Made by a program: the position numbers and the translations under genes. From Sedimentisphaerales bacterium (lineage in GTDB: Bacteria > Planctomycetota > Phycisphaerae > Sedimentisphaerales > Anaerohalosphaeraceae), in the NCBI GenBank assembly GCA_028282905.1, contig JANQGW010000223.1:1-64000 (forward strand): DNA of 64,000 nt, written 5' to 3'. Shown piece after piece: positions 35,665 to 46,400 of this stretch. A model generated the notes under the pieces. The model was not told where the DNA came from, did no database searches, and saw only the letters and a list, made by a program, of their open reading frames with translations. Positions within the stretch are counted from its first letter, which is position 1; each line of letters opens with the position of its first letter.

Positions 35665-38325
35665 ATGTATGCCAAAAAAAGTTTTTCCACAAAACACCTC
35701 TGTTTACTTATCTTCACAGCGTCTTTCTTCACTGTTTGCCTTGCCGAAAGCAGCCATTCCAGCGATATCTCCATGACTTATCTGACCGGACGGCACACAT
35801 TCCTCCGGGGTGAAACCGCCGAGATTCTGCTGAAAATTGACAACAATACCGATCAGCCTATTACAGACGCAAATCTCCACATAAATATTTCAGATTTGAT
35901 AAAAAACCAGAATACCCTGACCAGCATCCCGGCAAAAACCTCACACGAACATCTTTTCAAAGTCAACACAAACAAACTCAAAAAAGGCCGCTACAACCTT
36001 AATTGCCGACTGATTTCCGGCAACCAGACGCTTGCCGAAAAACATATCGACATTGCCGTTGCCGCCCCGTGGAACCCCGAGCGGATGCGCGTCTGGCTGT
36101 GGCCGCATCACAAATTCGGCGAGAACGTCTGGAAGATGGACGAAGAGGCTCAAACTCAACTCCAATGGTACGCCGACAAAGGGTTTAACAGCTTTAATCC
36201 CGGCGGCGGTGTGCGGGAAGCACAGAACAACTTTGGCGGATTCCCAGATGAGAAACTCCGCCTGTACGACCACTGCTTATACAATGGATGGGAAGCCGGT
36301 TTCGCGGCCTATACGGGATTTTTCTTCGAAGACGAAATCGAAGACAAGGACGCAAAATTCGAACCCCAAAACCCATGGAAACCGTTTGAGAAATTCACCA
36401 ACCCCTTTCATCCTGACGTCGCCAGCCTGCAGGAACAAAAGAACCGCCAACTGATGGAGCGCCTCCGAAAATTCCCGGGACTTGGAACCTGCTATCTTGA
36501 AAGCGAAATGGAACAATGCCTGCTCAAAGACACTCCCCTCGCGAAAACACAATACCCCAACGCAATGCCGGAAGCAACTGAACACACCTTCATCTTGCCC
36601 GGCGTCATCGCAGACACTGACCGGGGATACCTGGAACACATGTATCGATATAAATGGGGCGATGGGCTGGTCATTGCCAACTCCCGCGCCGCCCGGATCG
36701 TTCACGAATACCGACCCGACATTCTGATTTTCGGTGACCCACTGCGATACACCACCGCATACGGCCGGTTCTACGGAGCCGATTCTCTCAGCACATGGAT
36801 CTATATGAACCCGGACCCGCGATTTATCCTCTATATCGAAACACTGATCGCCAGCGGAAAACTCTACAATCAATCCGCCATCCAGACAATCACCCTGCTC
36901 AATTATCCCGGCACCCTGGCTCCCAAGGACAAAGGCTGGACGCTGATGGGGCCTGACCGACTGGTTGAAACAAGCTGGCTGACGCTGTCTCGAAACCCCG
37001 AAGCCCTCAGCTATTATGTTTCCAGCGGCTGTGATCCGTTCCGGCCGGGCTATACCAAAAACGTCATCAGCCCCGACAAAGCAACGCCGCTCGAAACACG
37101 GGTATATCCCTATTGTCAATACCCCGAGAGCTTTCAGGCACTGAAAACGTTCATGGACGAGATTGTAAAACCCTACGGCCCGATGATTCGCAATCTGGAC
37201 CGGACAAAACGCAACGTCGCGGTCCTGTCTTCGGAATCATCATCGGTTTACCGCGATTCGCCGAAACTGATCGGCCACTACCCGCCTTTCCAGATATACA
37301 ATTTTTATTCGGTGCTGGACGTGGCCCATATCTCCGCCGATATCGTGTTAGACGAAACCATCAGAATGTTCGGACTGGATGGATATGATGTCCTGTTCAT
37401 GCCCAAGTGCGACACGATTACCGAATCGGTTTATAAGAAGATTGTCGAATTCCAACAGCGAGGGGGCACAGTTATATCCGACCAATACCTGCGTGCGCCC
37501 CTGAAAGATGTCACCAAATTCGATTTTGATTTTACGCATCGCTCAAAAGTTTCGGCCAATGCGATCATTGACCAGAAAGATTTTGCTGAACTCAGCGACA
37601 ATATAGCCAAACGGTCCGCTCAGTTGAAAAAGGTCAAGGGCGTCACCGCAATGGATGACTGGAACATCATGGAATCCTACGCTTCGCAGCTTAGAAAACA
37701 ACTACCCGATATTCCACGCGTTGCCGATTGCCCGCAGCCATCCGTCTCGCTGAATATGTTGGAAAAGGACGATGCTCGATACCTGTTCGTCGTCAATGAC
37801 AAACGAACATACGGCGAGCGTTTCGGACAATACAAGGCCATGCTCGAAAAGACCGTCCCGCAGACGGTTCCGATCACACTGCCGCAATCTACCGGTCAAA
37901 CGCTCTATCTGTATGACATGATCGACAAAAAAATATTACCCTATGACACAACTGAAAACGCCATCATCTTTGATGTTGACCTGCCGGCCCCGGGTGGAAA
38001 AATCATCGCCATCTTTGAACAAAAACTCGGCAAGCTGCAAATCGAAGCCCCCAAAACAATAACGGTCCAGGACAACAAACAGCGCATCGACATTCTCGTC
38101 AAAGACAACAATTCACGGCTCATGCGAGCAATTATACCGATCAGCGTCCAAATCACTGACCCGAAAGGCAATCCCAGCGAATTCAGCGATTACTACGCCG
38201 CCAAATCAGGACGGCTGACAATCGATTTCATCCCCGCCCTGAATGACATCAAAGGCACCTGGAAAATCACGGCAACCGAACTGCTGACCGGCAAAACAAC
38301 CCGCAAAACATTTAAACTCAAATAA
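35665..38325 (+). CDS. Secreted GH42-like or uncharacterised glycosidase-like protein
   Basis: The ATG at 35665 has AGGAAA nine bases upstream and opens onto a signal peptide (LLIFTASFFTVCLA). 886 residues. After an Ig-like domain (about 40-150), a region of about 430 residues reads like a TIM barrel (RVWLWPHHKFGENVW, GLGTCYLESEMEQ, SLSTWIYMNPDPRF). Residues about 595-700 form a GATase-like fold as in GH42 (VAVLSSESS, GYDVLFMPKCDTIT, GGTVISDQ). The C-terminus is beta-rich. I do not recognise a specific family; Glu248 in LESEME and an acidic pair near DPRF are candidate catalytic residues. Divergent from the enolase-family gene and likely controlled by the same operator. Confidence 0.6.
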   Translation: MYAKKSFSTKHLCLLIFTASFFTVCLAESSHSSDISMTYLTGRHTFLRGETAEILLKIDNNTDQPITDANLHINISDLIKNQNTLTSIPAKTSHEHLFKVNTNKLKKGRYNLNCRLISGNQTLAEKHIDIAVAAPWNPERMRVWLWPHHKFGENVWKMDEEAQTQLQWYADKGFNSFNPGGGVREAQNNFGGFPDEKLRLYDHCLYNGWEAGFAAYTGFFFEDEIEDKDAKFEPQNPWKPFEKFTNPFHPDVASLQEQKNRQLMERLRKFPGLGTCYLESEMEQCLLKDTPLAKTQYPNAMPEATEHTFILPGVIADTDRGYLEHMYRYKWGDGLVIANSRAARIVHEYRPDILIFGDPLRYTTAYGRFYGADSLSTWIYMNPDPRFILYIETLIASGKLYNQSAIQTITLLNYPGTLAPKDKGWTLMGPDRLVETSWLTLSRNPEALSYYVSSGCDPFRPGYTKNVISPDKATPLETRVYPYCQYPESFQALKTFMDEIVKPYGPMIRNLDRTKRNVAVLSSESSSVYRDSPKLIGHYPPFQIYNFYSVLDVAHISADIVLDETIRMFGLDGYDVLFMPKCDTITESVYKKIVEFQQRGGTVISDQYLRAPLKDVTKFDFDFTHRSKVSANAIIDQKDFAELSDNIAKRSAQLKKVKGVTAMDDWNIMESYASQLRKQLPDIPRVADCPQPSVSLNMLEKDDARYLFVVNDKRTYGERFGQYKAMLEKTVPQTVPITLPQSTGQTLYLYDMIDKKILPYDTTENAIIFDVDLPAPGGKIIAIFEQKLGKLQIEAPKTITVQDNKQRIDILVKDNNSRLMRAIIPISVQITDPKGNPSEFSDYYAAKSGRLTIDFIPALNDIKGTWKITATELLTGKTTRKTFKLK

Positions 38326-38636
38326 ATAGTTTTCACCAACTCAGGTTTGTCCGGCGAAAACTCTGTCGGACAAGCCTATATCATCTATGAAACTGTTATT
38401 TTATCCGTTTTATTCAGTAAAAAACCGTCTATCTCTCAACACACCCGCCCCTCACCTAAATCATAAGATTGTCCATCATATTCATCAAACTGTCCATTGT
38501 TAACACGCTTATCGGTGTATAATATAGACATCTGTCATAAGATTCAGCCGTTTGCCAAAAGCAAAACAACCGACAAGACAGCACCGGATGATGAACAAAT
38601 CAATTCTCAATGAGATGACACAGAAAGGGTAACACT
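38326..38636 (+). promoter_or_regulatory. Intergenic region before GH27 gene
   Basis: No ORF. A terminator-like hairpin lies at 38344-38376 (GGTTTGTCCG paired with CGGACAAGCC). A strong -10-like TATAAT at 38518-38523 has a weak -35 (TTGTTA at 38497-38502), with an unusually short 15-bp spacer, so promoter activity is plausible but not certain. The gene's ribosome site AAAGGG follows. Confidence 0.45.
38344..38376 (+). terminator. Hairpin after 886-residue protein gene
   Basis: GGTTTGTCCG and CGGACAAGCC pair (wobble allowed) around a roughly 10-nt loop, 19 bp beyond the stop codon. It lacks a clear T run. Confidence 0.5.
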
Positions 38637-40604
38637 ATGAAAAGGGGTCTTTTCAAATCCTCCATGATTTATGGAATCACTCTGTTAATGGTTTGTTTTC
38701 AGGGCCGGATCGTCGCAAAAACAAACTCCTCCGTCTGGCTCAGTTCGCTTGATTTATCAAAAATGACAACCGGCTGGGGAAAGGCTCAGGCGGATAAGTC
38801 GATCACACAGCAAAAGCTCTCCATTGGCGGCGTGACATACGAAAAAGGCGTCGGCTCACATGCCCCAAGCGTCATGCACATCAAGCTGAACAAAGGCACG
38901 ACACGTTTCACGTCCTTCGTCGGCGTTGACGATGACACAGAACACCCTAATGCTTCTGTTGTATTCAAAATCTATGCGGATAATAAAGCCGTATTCAACA
39001 GCGGCGTGATGAAAGCCTCAGATGCCCCCAAAAAGGTAGACATCGACCTCAAAGGTGCCAAAAGGCTTATCCTGATTGTCAATGCCGCCGGTGACGGTAT
39101 CAGCTATGACCACGCCGACTGGGCCATGGCAAAATTTGAAGTCTCCGGCACAAAACCCGTCGCTGTCGGCCCGCCTGCGGAAAAAGAGTATATCCTCACC
39201 CCAAAACCGAAACCGGCCCCGAAGATTAACGGGCCGAAAGTCTTCGGTACCCGTCCGGGCAATCCCTTCATCTACCGGATTCCGGCAACGGGCAAAAGGC
39301 CCATGACTTTTTCGGCCGAAAATCTTCCTCCATCCATGAGTCTTGACGTCAATAGCGGAATTATAACAGGACACTCACCCGCCAAACGCGGTGACTACAA
39401 AATCACACTCAACGCCAAAAATGCCTCCGGCACCGACAGCCGCCCCTTCAAACTTGTTGTGGGAGACACGCTCGCTTTAACCCCGCCGATGGGCTGGAAC
39501 AGTTGGTACATCCATTACCACCGGGTTACGGATGCGGATATGCGGGCGGCCGCCGATGCCATGATCGACTCCGGCATGGCCGATTACGGCTACATGTATG
39601 TCAATATTGACGACTGCTGGTCCAAAAAGAAAAATGACACACCGTACCGGGATGAGTGTGAAGCGATTTTACCCAACGCAAAATTTCCGGACATGTATGC
39701 GCTGACTGACTATATCCACAGCAAGGGCCTGCGTGCGGGCATCTATACCTCGCCGGGCCCGTGGAACTGTGCCGGGTATGTCGGCAGTTTTCAGCACGAA
39801 CAGATCGATGCGCAACTGTTCGCCGAATGGGGCTTTGACTTTCTCAAATATGACTGGTGCTCATACGGAGGACATGCCGTGGACCGAAGCCGCTATGAGT
39901 ATGTCAAGCCTTACGCCCTTATGGGCGAGATACTGCGAAATGTCAGCCGCGACATGGTGTATAATCTCTGTCAGTACGGCATGGACAGTGTCTGGCAATG
40001 GGGAGCCGATGTGGACGGCAACTGCTGGCGAACAACAGGCGATTTGGGCCTGATGTCCAGTTATCTTGAGGTCGGCCTGAGCAATGCCCGGCACTATGAA
40101 TACGCCAAGCCCGGCCGTTGGAACGACCCGGATTATATTCTTATCGGCTGGGTCGGCAACGCCCATGCCCAGGGCGAAGGCGTCAAGACCAAACTCACGC
40201 CGAGTCAACAGTATCAGTACATGTCCATGTGGTCATTAATGGCAGCACCGCTGATCTTTTCCGGCGATATGACAAAACTGGACGATTTCACACTCAATGT
40301 GCTGTGCAACCACGAAGTCATCGACATCAACCAGGACCCACTCGGAAAGCAGGGCCGGATTGTCGAGCAAACCGATGAATACTTCATCATGACCAAAGAC
40401 CTGGAAGACGGCTCAAAGGCCGTTGGGATTTTCAATACGTCCGAAGTGGAACTTAGTATTAACGTCGCATGGAAAACATTAGACATTCAAGGCACACAAA
40501 CCGTCCGAGACGTATGGCGACAGAAAGACATTGGAACCTTCAGCAAGGAGTATCAAACCAACGTCCCTCGCCGCGGTGTGAGCTTTGTACGTATTTCGCA
40601 ATAG
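38637..40604 (+). CDS. GH27 alpha-galactosidase-like enzyme with NPCBM and Ig-like domains
   Basis: A 655-residue secreted enzyme. Order: signal peptide (1-28), NPCBM-type domain (about 30-170, KGVGSHAPSVMHIKL), a putative Ig domain (about 195-275), then a GH27 catalytic barrel from MGWNSW at 285. Nucleophile Asp406 lies in FLKYDWC and acid/base Asp497 in RWNDPDY, both the classical positions. GH27 enzymes cleave terminal alpha-D-galactose, N-acetylgalactosamine or related residues. It is followed 96 bp later by a sulfatase gene; together they would trim a sulfated galactan-like side chain. Ribosome site AAAGGG precedes the ATG. Confidence 0.9.
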   Translation: MKRGLFKSSMIYGITLLMVCFQGRIVAKTNSSVWLSSLDLSKMTTGWGKAQADKSITQQKLSIGGVTYEKGVGSHAPSVMHIKLNKGTTRFTSFVGVDDDTEHPNASVVFKIYADNKAVFNSGVMKASDAPKKVDIDLKGAKRLILIVNAAGDGISYDHADWAMAKFEVSGTKPVAVGPPAEKEYILTPKPKPAPKINGPKVFGTRPGNPFIYRIPATGKRPMTFSAENLPPSMSLDVNSGIITGHSPAKRGDYKITLNAKNASGTDSRPFKLVVGDTLALTPPMGWNSWYIHYHRVTDADMRAAADAMIDSGMADYGYMYVNIDDCWSKKKNDTPYRDECEAILPNAKFPDMYALTDYIHSKGLRAGIYTSPGPWNCAGYVGSFQHEQIDAQLFAEWGFDFLKYDWCSYGGHAVDRSRYEYVKPYALMGEILRNVSRDMVYNLCQYGMDSVWQWGADVDGNCWRTTGDLGLMSSYLEVGLSNARHYEYAKPGRWNDPDYILIGWVGNAHAQGEGVKTKLTPSQQYQYMSMWSLMAAPLIFSGDMTKLDDFTLNVLCNHEVIDINQDPLGKQGRIVEQTDEYFIMTKDLEDGSKAVGIFNTSEVELSINVAWKTLDIQGTQTVRDVWRQKDIGTFSKEYQTNVPRRGVSFVRISQ

Positions 40605-40700
40605 ACAGAAAACGCTTTGAAGGCTTAATCTTATTAATAGAGAGCTAAATATGTCATTTCGTTGAAAAAAATATTTAATTTCGGGTAAACGGTCTTTTTT

Positions 40701-42266
40701 ATGGTGAAAACGTGTAAGATTTTACAGTTGATGATAACTCAAGTATTTGTGCTCAGAACCATTTTGATACTGGGTGTTATTGGCTTGAGTATGCAAACGG
40801 CAAAGGCGCAAAGCAAGTCGGTCAGCAATCGCCCCAATGTCATCATTATCTATGGCGACGACGTGGGCTATGCGGATGTCGGCGTCTATGGCAGCACAAA
40901 CATACCAACGCCCCATCTGGATCAACTGGCATCGCAGGGGATACGCTTTACGGACGGTCATTGCGGAGCAGCAACCTGTTCCCCCTCACGGTTTACGCTG
41001 CTGACCGGCGTCTATGCTTTTCGTAAAAAGGTTAACATTCTGCCGCCCAGTGCGCCGTTATGTATTCCAACGGACTGGCTGACACTGGCAGATGTGTTTA
41101 AACAGGCCGGCTACGGAACGGCGGTGATTGGAAAATGGCATTTGGGACTGGGCAAACAGAAGGAACCTGTCGATTGGAACAGGCAGGTCAAGCCGGGACC
41201 ACTGGAGCTGGGATTCGATTACAGCTACCTGGTACCTTCGACGAATGACCGGGTGCCATGTGTTTATCTGGAAAACCATCACGTTGTTGGGTTAGATCCG
41301 ACCGATCCGCTGTATGTCTGGAAGGCAGGAACAGCGATGCCGAATGCGGCGGCTAACAGTACTCAATATCCAAACGGCAAAACAGATGTCAAGTCGATGA
41401 CCCGTTGGGTTGGCGACCGACAGCACAGCTGCAGTGTCATCAACGGCATCGGACGGATTCACTATATGGCCGGCGGAAAGTCTGCATTGTGGGATGACTA
41501 CACCATGGCCGATACACTGGTGGAAAAAGCAGTTGAATACATTGCGAACCATAAAAATGAACCGTTTTTTTTGTATTTCTCATCGCCGGATATCCACATG
41601 CCGCATACCCCGCATCCGCGTTTTCAAGGGAAAACACAAATGGGATCACGCGGCGATGCCATGGTTCAGTTGGACTGGACCGTGGGGCAGATTCTGAAAG
41701 CACTTGAGACCCATAAGCTCACAGACAACACCATCGTCATCTTCTCAAGCGACAACGGCCCGGCCTATTTTGAAGGATACCTGAACAACAAACCCGCAAT
41801 GGACGCGGGTCGCGAAGGGTATAAGGGCCATGATGCTTCCGGACTGTACCGAGGCGGAAAATATGAGATTTACGAAGGCGGCACCCGCGTACCGTTTATC
41901 ATACGCTGGCCTGCGAAAATTCAAGCCGGAAAAACATCAGATGCGATGGTCAGCCAGGTGGACCTGCTGGCCTCATTCGCACATTTGCTGGGGATTACCC
42001 TGCCCGACGGTCAGGCCGCTGACAGTCGAAACATGCTGGATGCTTTTCTCGGACACGACCCGGCGGGATTAGACGAGATGGTCGAAGAGGCACTCGGCCG
42101 CCTCGCCTTGCGTCAGGGAAACTGGAAACTCATTGATAAAGGAAAATCCGTTCAATTGTATAATTTGGCAAACGATCCATCTGAACAAAACGATGTCACG
42201 GAACGGCATCCGGATCGAGTCAAACAAATGCGAAAACGCCTTCAGGCAATCAAAGAAGCTCACTAA
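40701..42266 (+). CDS. Secreted arylsulfatase-type sulfatase
   Basis: A 521-residue sulfatase with an N-terminal hydrophobic leader (residues 14-33). Formylglycine Cys93 in CSPSR, calcium ligands in YGDDVGYADV (residues 51-60), GKWHLGLG at about 147 and FSSDNGP at about 346. The sequence reads as an arylsulfatase A/GALNS-type enzyme. It lies in the run GH27, sulfatase, URO-D-like, GH2 on the plus strand, with 9 bp to the URO-D-like start. Near-perfect match to the sulfatase fold; the precise ester position is unknown. Confidence 0.9.
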   Translation: MVKTCKILQLMITQVFVLRTILILGVIGLSMQTAKAQSKSVSNRPNVIIIYGDDVGYADVGVYGSTNIPTPHLDQLASQGIRFTDGHCGAATCSPSRFTLLTGVYAFRKKVNILPPSAPLCIPTDWLTLADVFKQAGYGTAVIGKWHLGLGKQKEPVDWNRQVKPGPLELGFDYSYLVPSTNDRVPCVYLENHHVVGLDPTDPLYVWKAGTAMPNAAANSTQYPNGKTDVKSMTRWVGDRQHSCSVINGIGRIHYMAGGKSALWDDYTMADTLVEKAVEYIANHKNEPFFLYFSSPDIHMPHTPHPRFQGKTQMGSRGDAMVQLDWTVGQILKALETHKLTDNTIVIFSSDNGPAYFEGYLNNKPAMDAGREGYKGHDASGLYRGGKYEIYEGGTRVPFIIRWPAKIQAGKTSDAMVSQVDLLASFAHLLGITLPDGQAADSRNMLDAFLGHDPAGLDEMVEEALGRLALRQGNWKLIDKGKSVQLYNLANDPSEQNDVTERHPDRVKQMRKRLQAIKEAH

Positions 42267-42275
42267 AAGGAATAA

Positions 42276-43403
42276 ATGATGAATCAAGCTATTCAGCCTT
42301 GTCGAAAAAAATGGGCCGGCACACTAACCGACCGGCAGCGGTTTAACCGGCAGATGCATTATGAATCGGTGGACCGGTGTTTCAACATGGAATTCGGTTA
42401 TTGGGAGGAAAACTTCGAGCAGTGGAACATCTTTAAAGATAATGGTATTACCAATAACGCCGAAGCGGACCGATTTTTCAATTTTGATGTCATCAAACTG
42501 TATGAATATCCGTGGATGAACCCTGCTTTTGAACAGAGGGTGATTGAGGAAACGGGCGACAAGCAGATCATCATCAATCAGGATGGCTTGCTGGCCGAAG
42601 TTCCCAAAGACGGCCACAATACGATACCGCATTTTATTAAGTCTTCGATTACCACGCCGGACGACTGGAAAAAGTGCAAGGAGCAAAGACTCCGTCGGGA
42701 CGATCCCCAGCGTAAAGTCGATGTTGAAGCTTTGAAAAAACTGTATCCGTCAGACCGTCATTTTCCGGTCGGCCTGTGGTGCGGTTCGATGATTGGAAAA
42801 ATTCGTGACTTGCTGACATTTGAAGGGCTGGCCTACGCGTGCTTTGACTATCCGGACATGGTCGAGGATATGGCCGAAACCTGCTGCGTGCTGGTCGAAG
42901 ACCATCTGGACCAGGTGCTTGGCGAGATTGATTTCGATTTCGCCTGGGGGTGGGAGGATATCTGCTTTAAATCCGGCCCGATTGTTTCGGTCGATTTCTT
43001 CAGGGATGTGCTTGTGCCGCGATACAAACGCATCAACGCAAAACTGAGAGCTTACGGCATCGATATCTGGTTTACCGATTGCGACGGTGACCTGCGGCCG
43101 ATTTTACCGCTGCTGATTGACAGCGGCGTCAACACGATGTTCCCGTTCGAGGTCAACTGCAGTGGTCATCCTGCCGACGTTCTTAAAGAATACGGTAAAG
43201 ATTTACGGATTATGGGCGGATTCGACAAGATGTCGCTGGGGGCCGGCCCCGAGGCCATTAAAAGTTATATGGAAACGCTGGTGCCGCTGGTCGAACGCGG
43301 CGGCTACATCCCCTTCTGTGACCACCGATGTCCGCCGAATGTCAAGCCGGAAGATTATCTGTACTACCTTGACCTCAAGGAACAAATGTTTGGTTTAAAA
43401 TAA
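42276..43403 (+). CDS. URO-D-superfamily protein, possible corrinoid-type methyltransferase
   Basis: A 375-residue soluble protein of the uroporphyrinogen decarboxylase fold, also used by MtaA/CmuA-type methylcobamide transferases. Visible blocks: FFNFDVIKLYEYPW, VGLWCGSMIG, WGWEDICFKSGP, FPFEVNCSGHPADVL and IMGGFDK. The Cys/His-rich pattern (CSGH, CDHRCPP) near residues 288 and 348 could bind zinc, as in methyltransferases. It sits 9 bp after a sulfatase and 42 bp before a GH2. In polysaccharide loci of planctomycetes, such proteins may be linked to demethylation of methylated sugars, but that is inference; a heme role is unlikely here. Confidence 0.65.
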   Translation: MMNQAIQPCRKKWAGTLTDRQRFNRQMHYESVDRCFNMEFGYWEENFEQWNIFKDNGITNNAEADRFFNFDVIKLYEYPWMNPAFEQRVIEETGDKQIIINQDGLLAEVPKDGHNTIPHFIKSSITTPDDWKKCKEQRLRRDDPQRKVDVEALKKLYPSDRHFPVGLWCGSMIGKIRDLLTFEGLAYACFDYPDMVEDMAETCCVLVEDHLDQVLGEIDFDFAWGWEDICFKSGPIVSVDFFRDVLVPRYKRINAKLRAYGIDIWFTDCDGDLRPILPLLIDSGVNTMFPFEVNCSGHPADVLKEYGKDLRIMGGFDKMSLGAGPEAIKSYMETLVPLVERGGYIPFCDHRCPPNVKPEDYLYYLDLKEQMFGLK

Positions 43404-43445
43404 TAACGACAGAGATTATGAGATATTAAAAGGAGATTTTTGACG

Positions 43446-46400
43446 ATGAAACATTCCACTTCAGTCGTATACGTTGGATTCGTTGTATTGCTCAGCTCAT
43501 GTCTGTTAGCCGGTAATACGATCGACCTATCCGGCCCATGGAAACTTGCCCTGGACCCGAAATCTGTGGGAATTCAGGAAGGCTGGTTTGAGAAAAGTCT
43601 GCCCGGACAGAACGAAGTGCAGTTGCCCGGCTCAATTCAGGAGCAGGGATACGGCGATGCCCCGGGACCGGACACGCAATGGACCGGCAGTATCCATTAC
43701 GACCAGTGGAACAAACCTCGCTATGCCCCTTACCGGGCCGCGGATAACTTCAAAATGCCGTTCTGGCTTCAGCCGGAGAAATACTACAAAGGCCCCGCGT
43801 GGTATCAAAAAACGGTCACCATCCCGCGTTCCTGGAAAAATAAGCACATTACGCTGATACTGGAGCGGGCGCATTGGGAAACGAAAGTCTGGATTGATTC
43901 AACCCCCGCCGGCTCGGGAAATTTTCTATCCACTGCACATACCTACGAGCTGAGCGAACTTTTAACACCCGGCAAGCACACGCTGACAATCCGTGTGGAT
44001 AACCGGGAAGTCGTTGACGTTGGTGTTAACTCGCACAGCATTTCCGATCACACACAATCCAATTGGAATGGGATTGTCGGACGCATTGAGCTGGCCGCCA
44101 AACCAACCGTCTGGATTGAAGATGTGCAGGTATATCCCAACCTTGAGAATAATGCCATAACGGTCACGACTCAATGCATGAACCGCGGGGACACAACACT
44201 CACGGGAAAACTGCTTCTGGATGTCTATTCCGACGGAAAAAAAGTAGAAACCCGTAAAGCAGAAGTTACGCTTGCCCCGGCAGACATGACACATGAAGCG
44301 GTGATCTCATTTAAAAAGCCGGCCCAAACATGGGATGAATTCAACCCTCATCTTTACACACTAAAAGCACGATTGAAAACCGGCTGGCAAACCGACGAAC
44401 ACCTCACGACTTTTGGAATGCGTCAGATCAAACTCGACGACAACCGTCTTATGCTCAACGGACGCAAAGTCTTTATGCGCGGTACACTGGAATGTGCCAT
44501 CTTCCCCAAGACCGGCTATCCCCCGACGGATGTCGCCGAATGGAAACGGATTATCAATGTTTGCAAGGCCCACGGTCTTAATCATATTCGATTTCATTCG
44601 TGGTGTCCGCCCAAAGCCGCATTTATCGCGGCTGATGAACTGGGTTTTTACTTCCAAGTGGAATGTTCGTCATGGTGTAATTACGGAGGCGGCAAGGATA
44701 TCGGATACGGCAACCCCATCGATCAATGGCTGTATGACGAGGCTGACGCGATTTTGAAAGCCTACGGCAATCACCCATCCTTTTTACTGTTTGCCTACGG
44801 CAATGAGCCCGGCGGAAAGCATGTGCCCTATCTCAAAAAATGGGTCTCGCATTACAAACAAAAAGACCCGCGTCGCCTTGTCACCAGCGGTTCGGGCTGG
44901 CCGCTGATTGCCGAAAGTCACTTTCATGTCTCGCCCGCCCCACGCATTCAAGGCTGGGGACAGCAACTGGCAAGTCGAATCAACAGCCAACCGCCGGAAA
45001 CCACAACAGACTATTCAGCTTATGTAGAGAAATACCCCAACCAGAGTGTTATCTCCCATGAGATCGGCCAATGGTGTGTGTACCCGAATTTCGATGAAAT
45101 CAAAAAATACACCGGCGTGCTGAAAGCAAAGAACTTCGAGGTGTTCCGGGACTTGCTGGAAAAAAAACACATGCTCAACCAGGCCCGTGATTTTCTGATG
45201 GCGTCGGGCAAACTGCAAACACTGTGCTACAAAGAAGATATCGAGTCGGCCCTGCGTACACCGAACTTTGGCGGCTTCCAGTTACTGGATCTGCACGACT
45301 TCCCCGGTCAGGGAACGGCATTAGTGGGCGTATTGGATCCGTTCTGGGATTCCAAGCCGTATGTCAGCCCCGTAGAATACAAACAATTCAGCGGTCCTAT
45401 TGTCCCGCTGGCCCGTTTGCCCAAGCGGACATTCACTTCATCAGAAACACTCTCTGCGCAGGTGGACGTCAGTCAATTCGGTCCATCCGACTTGAACAAC
45501 GTCACGCTCCGGTGGTCTCTGCTGGATACCGCCGGAAATACCATCAAAAATGGGACACTGAAGAAAGACGCACTGACTGCCGGAGATTTGCACACAGTCG
45601 GCAATGTGTCAATTGAACTGTCGGAATTGCCCGTACCGGCAAAATACACGCTCGAACTGTCCATCGACAAGACCGAGGCCATAAACAACTGGGACATCTG
45701 GGTTTATCCCGATACGGTCAAGACACAGGAAACTGACGATGTGATGATAGCGAGCTATCTCGATTCAAAAACGCTTACCCACCTGCAAAAAGGCGGCAAG
45801 GTACTGCTGGCCGTCAAACCGCCACAGGTCAAAACCAATGTCCGGCTCGGCTTTTCCTCAATCTTCTGGAACACAGCCTGGACACGCGGACAGGCCCCGC
45901 ACACACTGGGAATTTTATGCGATCCCAAGCACCCGGCATTAGCGGCCTTCCCCACCGAGTACCACAGCAACTGGCAGTGGTCCGAGCCGATTCAAAACGC
46001 CGCCACACTGGAAATGGATCATCTGCCGAAACAACTGCGGCCAATCGTACAGGTGGTGCCGGACTGGTTTAATCCCAAACGTCTGGGACTAGTATTCGAA
46101 GCCAAAGTCAACAGCGGCTCACTGCTGGTCTGCAGCGTGGATATTCTGAACAACCTTGCCGACCGCCCTGTCATCCGCCAACTGAAGCATTCACTGCTGA
46201 CCTATATGCAATCGGAAGAATTCAGACCGCAAACAAAAATTGACCTTGACGCGGTAAAAGCACTCTTCCATGAGCCGTCACCGATGGAAAAACTCGGCGT
46301 CAAAATCACAACCGCCAGCAGCTTTGAGAAAGGCTACGAACCACAGCGAGCCATCGACAACAATCCTGCAACAATCTGGCATACGGCATGGACCAAGGAA

